From CAYGWX01 sp964353855 [NCBI: uncultured bacterium] (lineage in GTDB: Bacteria; Edwardsbacteria; CAYGWX01), in the NCBI GenBank assembly GCA_964353855.1, contig CAYGWX010000029.1:1-25922 (forward strand): a stretch of DNA of 25,922 nucleotides, in the 5' to 3' direction. Each line of letters begins with the position of its first letter. Position 1 is the stretch's first letter. Below are positions 7,690-12,950 of the stretch, piece by piece. The position numbers and the translations under genes were made by a program. Under the pieces are notes generated by a model that was given only the letters and a program-made list of their open reading frames with translations, was not told the origin of the DNA and did no database searches.

Positions 7690-9150
7690 ATGAGGCCTGG
7701 GGTCAGGTTTTTGAGCGATGAGCTGAAGCAGAGGATCCTTTCCGAGGCCCGGGTCCTGCTTTGCAGGCTGGGCATGGAGATTCACAATGAGGGCGTCCTG
7801 GCTATGCTCTCGGACCATGGGGCGCGGGTGGATAAGAACGCTTATCACGTCCTTTTCACGGAAGACCTCATTGACCGGGCCATTAAGTCGGCTCCCCGGT
7901 CGTTCAAGCTCTACGACGTGCTGGGGAACGAGACCCACGACCTCTCGGGCGACAACGTCTACTTCACCCCGGGCTCAGCGGCCCTGAACATCCTGGACTA
8001 CGAGACCCAGGCCATGCGCCGGCCGGACACGAGGGACTACATCGCCTATGTGAAGCTGGTGAGCGGGCTCGGGCACATCGCCTCGCAGAGCACGGCCTTC
8101 ATCCCGGCGGATGTGCCTGAGAAGGTCTCGGACAGCTACCGGCTTTACCTGAGCCTCCTGTTCGGGGAGAAGCCCGTGGTCACCGGGGCCTTCACGATCC
8201 GGGCCTTTGAGCTCATGAGGGACCTCCAGCTCGCCGTGCGCGGAACCCCGGAGGCGCTGAAGGCGAAGCCCCTGACCGTGTTCTCCTGCTGTCCCACCTC
8301 GCCCTTGAAATGGAGCGAGGTTACCTCCCAGAACGTGGTGGACTGCGCGAAAGCCGCGATCCCGGTGGAGTTCATCTCCATGCCGCTTTCCGGGTTCATG
8401 GCCCCGGTCACCCTGGTCGGCTCGCTCGTCCAGCACACGGCCGAGACCTTGAGCGGAGTCATCATCAGCCAGCTCGCCAGTCCCGGCGCCCCCATCCTCT
8501 ACGGCGGCTCCCCGGCCATCTTCGACCTGCGCTACGAGACCACGCCGATGGGCGCGGTGGAGACCCAGATGCTGGACTGCGCCTACTGCGAGATCGGCAA
8601 ACACCTCGGTCTGCCGACGCAAGCTTACATCTCGCTTTCCGACGCCAAGCTCCTCGACGCCCAGGCGGGCCTCGAGACCGCGATGGGCGCGACCCTGGCC
8701 GCGCTGGCCGGCATCAACAGCATCTCCGGCCCGGGGATGCTGGACTTCGAATCCTGCCAGAGCCTGGAGAAGCTGATCCTGGACAACGAGATCTGCGGCC
8801 TGACCCTGCGCCTGATCAAGGGCATCGAGGCCAAAGAAGACTTTCCGGCCCTGCCCAGGTTCCAGGAGCTGCTTCAGGAGGGGCACCTCCTGATCTCCAG
8901 GCACACCCGGAAGTACCTCAAGGAGGAGATATGGTTCCCGGGGCCGGCGATCGACCGGGCCAACCGCTCCCGCTGGCAGGAGGAGGGACGTTTAACCTTA
9001 GGCCAGCGCGCCCACAGCGAGGTGGAGCGGCTGATCAAAGCGTACCAGCCCACAAGGCTTTCAGAGGGCATCCGGAAGGAGCTGACCCGGCTGATGGAAG
9101 GCGAAGCCAGGAAGCACGGCATGGAGCGCCTGCCTGGCCAGGATTCATGA
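7690..9150 (+). CDS. MttB-family (trimethylamine methyltransferase-like) corrinoid methyltransferase, non-pyrrolysine type
   Basis: A 486-residue cytoplasmic enzyme of the MttB superfamily. Members demethylate trimethylamine or quaternary amines such as glycine betaine and pass the methyl group to a corrinoid protein. The length fits the family. Family-like stretches include YFTPGSAALNILD (91-103), SPLKWSE (204-210), GAPILYGGSPA (266-276), LSDAKLLDAQAG (316-327) and SGPGMLDFE (346-354). The frame contains no in-frame amber codon, so it is not a pyrrolysine enzyme; such homologs usually act on betaine-like compounds. The ATG at 7690 is set by AAAGGAG (7676-7682) seven bases upstream; longer starts would run into the divergent gene. 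It heads a four-gene operon, and its stop overlaps the next start (ATGA). The substrate cannot be read from sequence. Confidence 0.85.
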   Translation: MRPGVRFLSDELKQRILSEARVLLCRLGMEIHNEGVLAMLSDHGARVDKNAYHVLFTEDLIDRAIKSAPRSFKLYDVLGNETHDLSGDNVYFTPGSAALNILDYETQAMRRPDTRDYIAYVKLVSGLGHIASQSTAFIPADVPEKVSDSYRLYLSLLFGEKPVVTGAFTIRAFELMRDLQLAVRGTPEALKAKPLTVFSCCPTSPLKWSEVTSQNVVDCAKAAIPVEFISMPLSGFMAPVTLVGSLVQHTAETLSGVIISQLASPGAPILYGGSPAIFDLRYETTPMGAVETQMLDCAYCEIGKHLGLPTQAYISLSDAKLLDAQAGLETAMGATLAALAGINSISGPGMLDFESCQSLEKLILDNEICGLTLRLIKGIEAKEDFPALPRFQELLQEGHLLISRHTRKYLKEEIWFPGPAIDRANRSRWQEEGRLTLGQRAHSEVERLIKAYQPTRLSEGIRKELTRLMEGEARKHGMERLPGQDS

Positions 9151-9839
9151 GGGAGCACCTCAAGTTTTCCGTCCCTGAGATCACGCCTGAGCCTGAGGCG
9201 GTTTCCGAGAGCCCGAATGAGAGGGTTAAAGAACATCTGGAGCAGGCGCTTGCCCTGTTCGCCGAGCTCGCCCGCCCCGCAGGCATCCTGTCCGAGATAT
9301 CCATCCCGGAGTTCGAAGAAGTCTTCCGCGGGGAAGGAAAGAATGAGCCCGAGGCTCCGCTTAAAGCCATCTTCCCCAAGGCTGAGCACCTGGCCCTTTA
9401 CGCGGTCACCCTCGGGGAAGGGGTGAGCCAAAAGATCAGCGGGCTCTTTGAATCCGGGGATTACGCCTTGGGATACCTGCTGGACTCGGTGGCCTCGGGA
9501 GGTGCAGACAAGGCCTCGGCGCGGGCCGGACGGTATTGGGAGGACCTGCTACTCAAGCAAAGGAGAGCCTCGCCAGAAATGCGCGTTCTGGGCTACAGCC
9601 CGGGATACTGCGGCTGGCACTTGAGCGGGCAGGGGAAGCTCTTCGGGGCCCTGCGTCCGGAGGAGGTCGGCATCACGCTCTCGGAGACCTTCCTGATGCA
9701 GCCCTTGAAATCCATCTCCGGAGTGCTGGTCACGGGCCCAAGCGAGATCCACGTCTTCGACAACGCCTTCGCCTTCTGCTCGGAGTGCCGAAACCGGACC
9801 TGCCGGACGAGGATGAAAGCCCTGAGAAAGGAGCCCTAA
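9147..9839 (+). CDS. Stand-alone MetH-type activation domain protein (corrinoid reactivation)
   Basis: A 230-residue protein resembling the C-terminal AdoMet-binding activation domain of cobalamin-dependent methionine synthase. The core signature is YSPGYCGWHLSGQ (150-162) followed by FGALRPEEVGITLSET and PLKSISGVLV (about 166-195). In MetH this domain binds AdoMet and re-methylates the inactive cob(II)alamin after one-electron reduction. Here it would service the corrinoid protein encoded next. The C-terminus has a cysteine group C211-x2-C214-x4-C219, absent from E. coli-type MetH but common, as I recall, in stand-alone homologs; it may bind a metal or Fe-S cluster. The ATG overlaps the previous stop by four bases, so the two genes are translationally coupled. 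Confidence 0.8.
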   Translation: MREHLKFSVPEITPEPEAVSESPNERVKEHLEQALALFAELARPAGILSEISIPEFEEVFRGEGKNEPEAPLKAIFPKAEHLALYAVTLGEGVSQKISGLFESGDYALGYLLDSVASGGADKASARAGRYWEDLLLKQRRASPEMRVLGYSPGYCGWHLSGQGKLFGALRPEEVGITLSETFLMQPLKSISGVLVTGPSEIHVFDNAFAFCSECRNRTCRTRMKALRKEP

Positions 9840-9855
9840 GAGGGGAGCATTGACT

Positions 9856-10494
9856 ATGGACCTGTTGACTCAGCTGTCGGAAAGCCTGAAAGCCGGGGAG
9901 GAGGAGAAGGTCGGGGAGCTCACCCGCCAGGCCATCCGGGAGGGCCTCCCGCCCAAGGAGATTCTGGAGCGGGGTCTGATCGCCGGCATGACCGCGGTCG
10001 GGGAGCAGTTCAAGGCCCACGAGATATTCCTCCCCGAGGTCCTGCTCGCGGCCAAGGCGATGACCGCCGGGACGAACGAGCTCAAGCCCCTGCTCGTCAA
10101 GGAAGGCATCCCGACCCTGGGCAAGGTAGTCCTGGGCACGGTCCAGGGCGACCTGCACGACATCGGCAAGAACCTGGTGGGCATCCTGCTCCGTGGCGCG
10201 GGGTTCGAGGTCATCGACCTGGGCAAGGACGTCTCCCCGCAGAAGTTCGTGGAGGCCGCGAAGAAAGAGGGGGCCGGGGTCATCGGGATGTCCGCGCTGC
10301 TCACCACCACCATGCCCGCGATGCGGAGCACGGTGGCCCTGCTCAAAGAGCAAGGCCTCACAGGGAAGGTCAGGACGATCATCGGGGGCGCGCCGGTGAC
10401 CGCGGAGTATGCCCGCGAGATCGGGGCCGACGCCCAGGGCTTCGACGGGACGAGCGCAGTGGAGGAAGTGAAGCGGCTCATCCGGGGGACGTGA
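9856..10494 (+). CDS. Methyltransferase corrinoid protein (MttC/MtgC-like, B12-binding)
   Basis: A 212-residue methyl carrier. Residues 1 to about 88 form the helical cap domain (MtbC/MetH B12-binding-2 type). From about 90 on is the Rossmann-like B12 domain with D99-L-H101-D-I-G104, the base-off/His-on cobalamin motif, then SALLTTTM (146-153) and GGAP (177-180), the usual S-x-L and GG contacts. It accepts a methyl group from the MttB-family enzyme and delivers it to the next protein. I chose the ATG at 9856, eight bases after GGGGAG (9842-9847); the in-frame TTG at 9850 is too close to that site. The gap from the previous gene is 16 bases, and the next gene begins one base after its stop. 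Confidence 0.92.
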   Translation: MDLLTQLSESLKAGEEEKVGELTRQAIREGLPPKEILERGLIAGMTAVGEQFKAHEIFLPEVLLAAKAMTAGTNELKPLLVKEGIPTLGKVVLGTVQGDLHDIGKNLVGILLRGAGFEVIDLGKDVSPQKFVEAAKKEGAGVIGMSALLTTTMPAMRSTVALLKEQGLTGKVRTIIGGAPVTAEYAREIGADAQGFDGTSAVEEVKRLIRGT

Positions 10495-10495
10495 G

Positions 10496-11398
10496 ATGAA
10501 GCCCTTCCTGGAGAGGATAAAATCCGGGGATATCCTGGTCTGTGACGGGGCGATGGGCACCATGCTCATCGGCCGGGGGCTTAAACCCGGGGAATGCCCG
10601 GAGTCTCTCGCCCTCACCTGGCCCGACCTCCTGGCCGACATCGCCCGGATGTATCTGGACGCCGGAGCGGACATCCTAGAGACCAACACCTTCGGGGCCT
10701 CGCCCTTAAAGCTCGGGCTGTATTCCCTGGAGGACAAGACCGAGCTAATCAACCGCGAAGCGGTGAAGATCGTCCGAAGCGTGGCCGGGGACCGGGCCTA
10801 CGTGTTCGCCTGCTGCGGGCCCTCGAGCGCGCTCCTGAAGCCTTACGGGGACACCGAACCCGAGGTGGTCTCTCAGAGCTACGAGCGACAGATGAAGGCG
10901 CTCGTGGAGGAGGGCGTGGACGCGGTGATCCTGGAGACCATGACGGACCTTGACGAGGCTATCCTTGCGGTCCGCGCACTCAAGGCGGTCTCCCCGTCCA
11001 CGCCGATGATCGCGACCATGACCTTCGACGCCACGCCCAAGGGCTTCTTCACCACCATGGGCGTGACCATCGAGAAGGCGGCCAAAGGGCTGGCCGAGGC
11101 GGGCGCCGATCTCACCGGCTCCAACTGCGGGAACGGCATCGAGGCCATGATCCGGATAGCCCAGGAGTTCCGCAAATACACGACGCTGCCTCTGGTCTTC
11201 CAGTCCAATGCCGGGGTCCCCAAGATGCAGGAGGGCAGGCCGGTCTATTCCGAGGGGCCGGAGTTCATGGCCCAGAGGGTCCCGGAGCTCGCTTCTGCCG
11301 GGGCTTCGATCATCGGGGGATGCTGCGGCACGACCCCGGAGCACATCCGCGCCATCCGGAAGGTTGTGGATTCTCTGAACCGTGCGCGTCAGGTGTAG
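10496..11398 (+). CDS. Homocysteine S-methyltransferase (stand-alone MetH N-terminal domain)
   Basis: A 300-residue zinc enzyme with the (beta-alpha)8 barrel of the homocysteine-binding family. The start VCDGAMGTMLIGRG (15-28), ETNTFGAS (62-69), the zinc ligand C211 in GSNCGNG and the pair C276-C277 in GGCCGTTP are all present. Length and motif spacing match the first module of MetH, which transfers a methyl group from methylcobalamin to homocysteine. No pterin-binding domain follows, so methyl-tetrahydrofolate is not the obvious donor; the corrinoid protein just upstream is. Product: methionine. Start ATG 10496, preceded by GGGGGA and one base after the previous stop. An alternative role as an Hcy methyltransferase using S-methylmethionine is less likely in this operon. 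Confidence 0.88.
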   Translation: MKPFLERIKSGDILVCDGAMGTMLIGRGLKPGECPESLALTWPDLLADIARMYLDAGADILETNTFGASPLKLGLYSLEDKTELINREAVKIVRSVAGDRAYVFACCGPSSALLKPYGDTEPEVVSQSYERQMKALVEEGVDAVILETMTDLDEAILAVRALKAVSPSTPMIATMTFDATPKGFFTTMGVTIEKAAKGLAEAGADLTGSNCGNGIEAMIRIAQEFRKYTTLPLVFQSNAGVPKMQEGRPVYSEGPEFMAQRVPELASAGASIIGGCCGTTPEHIRAIRKVVDSLNRARQV

Positions 11399-11420
11399 AA
11401 GAGAAGAGAAAAAAGAACAA

Positions 11421-11450
11421 GAAAGGAGCGAGCACAGGCTCGCCCCTTCT
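11421..11450. terminator. Bidirectional terminator between convergent genes
   Basis: The hairpin GCGAGC-ACAG-GCTCGC (11428-11443) is extended by imperfect flanks to about 11421-11450. On the plus strand it is followed by CATTTTTC, and on the minus strand by a T-rich stretch. It serves the methyltransferase operon (stop at 11398) and the convergent gene ending at 11466. Confidence 0.75.
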
Positions 11451-11465
11451 CATTTTTCGATACCG

Positions 11466-12359
11466 TTAATCCTGCGAAGCCCTTCCCTCTTCGGCGCAGC
11501 GTTCCAGTTCCGCGAGCATGAGCTCGGCGCCGTAGCTGCAGTCCATGGGGTCCGGCCTCCCGTCCAGGCAGGCCAGGCGGTGGCGGAGACTCTGATCCTC
11601 TTCCCGGACATCGAGGAGAGCGCCCTTGGGGCAGGCGAAGCAGCGCTCGGGCTGGCCGGGAAACACGGCGGCCGTGGCCCGGGAGACCAGGGCCTCGCTC
11701 CTGGTCCAGGGTTCCCCCTCTCCCCAGCTCAGCACCTCGAGCCGTGAGAGCCTCTCCAATAGGAGCCTCCCCCGGTCCATTCCAAGCACGGCTTCCCCCT
11801 CCAGCTTGGTCTCGGGCACGATGCCAAGGCGCTGGATGAGCCCGTCCCCGGCGATCCCGTAGAAGCGGTCCTCCATCACCGAGGTCCCGAAGAAGCCATT
11901 CCGGAACCCCAACAGGAACCCGGACAGGGAGAGGTGCTCGCGGCGGGGTCCCTGACTGACGCTGAACCGGGGCTTGACCGCGCTCACCACGCCCTGGAAC
12001 TCGATACGCCTTCCCAGGTTCTGGGAGAGCCACCAGCGAAACTCGCGGAGCTCCTCGCTGAAAGCCTCAAACTCCTCTTTCGACAGCGCTACCTCGGGCT
12101 TGTGGATCACCCGCTCCTCGTAAAAGTCCGGGCAGGAAAAGCACTCCCGGCCCACGTGCTTGAAGTCCCGGGGACAGGCGTGGCGCTTGCCGATCTTCCG
12201 GCAGCGCCAGGCGAACCAGAGACAGCCCGCGGGATAACAGTGCTTCTCCTCCAGGACGTGATAGGCCGAGACCACGGAGCCGAAGCCCTTGTGGGCCTCG
12301 TGGAAGCAGCGAAACACGTCCTGCCGCTTGTAGGGATTGCGCAGAATCTTCTGGGCCAT
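11466..12359 (-). CDS. Cysteine-rich protein of unknown function
   Basis: A 297-residue soluble protein that I cannot assign. The N-terminal third carries C18, C41, C46, C53, C62, C73 and C76 with interspersed His (for example CPRDFKHVGRECFSCPDF), and the C-terminal part C240-x2-C243, C264, C274 and C288. The spacing suggests two metal sites, zinc or Fe-S. The middle (about 118-212: FQGVVSAVKPRF, FLLGFRNGFFG, KLEGEAVLGM) alternates like a beta-barrel, possibly an OB fold. The gene has no Shine-Dalgarno sequence. Its promoter places the transcript start at or next to the ATG, so the message looks leaderless. It is convergent with the methyltransferase operon and shares its terminator, which alone is no evidence of shared function. 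Confidence 0.75.
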   Translation of the reverse strand: MAQKILRNPYKRQDVFRCFHEAHKGFGSVVSAYHVLEEKHCYPAGCLWFAWRCRKIGKRHACPRDFKHVGRECFSCPDFYEERVIHKPEVALSKEEFEAFSEELREFRWWLSQNLGRRIEFQGVVSAVKPRFSVSQGPRREHLSLSGFLLGFRNGFFGTSVMEDRFYGIAGDGLIQRLGIVPETKLEGEAVLGMDRGRLLLERLSRLEVLSWGEGEPWTRSEALVSRATAAVFPGQPERCFACPKGALLDVREEDQSLRHRLACLDGRPDPMDCSYGAELMLAELERCAEEGRASQD

Positions 12360-12365
12360 ATATTA

Positions 12366-12394
12366 AGCATAGCATCCCGGCAGGGTTTTGTCAA
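12366..12394 (-). promoter_or_regulatory. Strong promoter giving a leaderless message
   Basis: On the minus strand there is a -35 TTGACA (12389-12394), a 17-base spacer and a -10 TATGCT (12366-12371) with an extended TGC just before it. The expected start, about seven bases past the -10, falls on the A of the ATG at 12359. The -35 continues as TTGACAAAACC, as at 6735. Confidence 0.75.
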
Positions 12395-12570
12395 GCGAGG
12401 GGGATAGGAGGTCCTCACAAGCGCTTCAGGAGGGCCGCACGCCCGTCTCCCGGACATGGGGGAGTTTTTCCCCATCCCTCTTCATCCGGGAAAGCGACCC
12501 CGGATAAGGGCCAAATTTCCATTTTTTCGCGTAAGTAGGACCGACAAGCCTCAGTTACGTGCCCTGAACG

Positions 12571-12591
12571 AAAAAACCCCCTGGAAGGGGG
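12571..12591 (-). terminator. Minus-strand terminator-like hairpin without an obvious gene
   Basis: On the minus strand CCCCCT-TCC-AGGGGG is followed directly by six T. No minus-strand gene is recognised to its right, so it may end a small RNA or be left over from a lost gene. Confidence 0.55.
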
Positions 12592-12630
12592 ACCTCCGAA
12601 AGGCCTATTAAAACCCAAGGGGTTTCCGAG

Positions 12631-12663
12631 GTATTCACGCGGTATTCACGCCGTATTCACGCG
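12631..12663 (-). repeat. 11-bp tandem repeat, three units
   Basis: Three adjacent units read GTATTCACGC followed by G, C and G. On the minus strand they read CGCGTGAATAC-type. The core GCGTGAA falls in the same class as units of the 6911-7031 array read on the plus strand (GYGTKAA). Confidence 0.75.
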
Positions 12664-12762
12664 CTCCCCTCCCGATCCCCTCAAAAAATAACCGAAGATT
12701 TCTTGAAATAGGCAAAAGTGGGTCATTTTGATATAGAATGAACCAAATGGTGCACTACTAAA

Positions 12763-12784
12763 AAAGCGGTTCGATAGCCGCTTT
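12763..12784. terminator. Short bidirectional terminator-like hairpin
   Basis: AAAGCGG (12763-12769) pairs with CCGCTTT (12778-12784), flanked by A-rich and T-rich sequence so that either strand could form a weak terminator. No adjacent gene is recognised. Confidence 0.45.
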
Positions 12785-12882
12785 ATTGTTAAAAGCCAAA
12801 GCAAACATTTTCTAACCCCGCCCACCCACCCAATAAGGAATAAATAAATAGATGATTTAGGATAATTCAACCTCACCCCCTA

Positions 12883-12910
12883 CCCCTCTCCTAAGTCTTT
12901 AGGAGAGGGG
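12883..12910. repeat. Perfect 12-bp inverted repeat of a C-rich dispersed family
   Basis: CCCCTCTCCTAA (12883-12894) and its exact complement (12899-12910) surround a four-base loop. It belongs to the C-rich intergenic repeat type CCTCACCCCC...GAGGGG that I recall from many bacteria. A shorter relative lies inside the next gene at 13035-13054. Confidence 0.65.
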
Positions 12911-12950
12911 AGAATATAACAAACAAATAAAGAAAGAAAAGGCTTGAAAT

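Larger units (their letters stand above)
12360..12950. other. Gene-free interval with hairpins and repeats
   Basis: About 590 bases with no supported gene. It holds the leaderless promoter, a minus-strand terminator-like hairpin (12571-12591), an 11-bp triplet repeat (12631-12663), an A/T-flanked hairpin (12763-12784) and a perfect inverted repeat (12883-12910). Short open frames here lack ribosome binding sites and family resemblance. Confidence 0.7.

Noticed and set aside
7975-8904. Long minus-strand open frame (309 codons) opposite the MttB-family gene
   Set aside because: Antisense shadow in GC-rich coding DNA; no family motif, no ribosome binding site, and the plus-strand gene is firmly identified.
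8310-9146. N-terminal extension of the activation-domain protein
   Set aside because: The frame is open upstream only because of GC content; the ATG at 9147 overlaps the preceding stop and the upstream translation is low complexity.
7690-9150. Pyrrolysine-encoding amber codon in the MttB-family gene
   Set aside because: The frame has no internal TAG, and TAG serves as an ordinary stop for several neighbours (for example at 7242, 11398, 17093).
12646-12876. 76-codon minus-strand open frame
   Set aside because: Runs through the 11-bp repeats and hairpin, has no Shine-Dalgarno and no recognisable domain.
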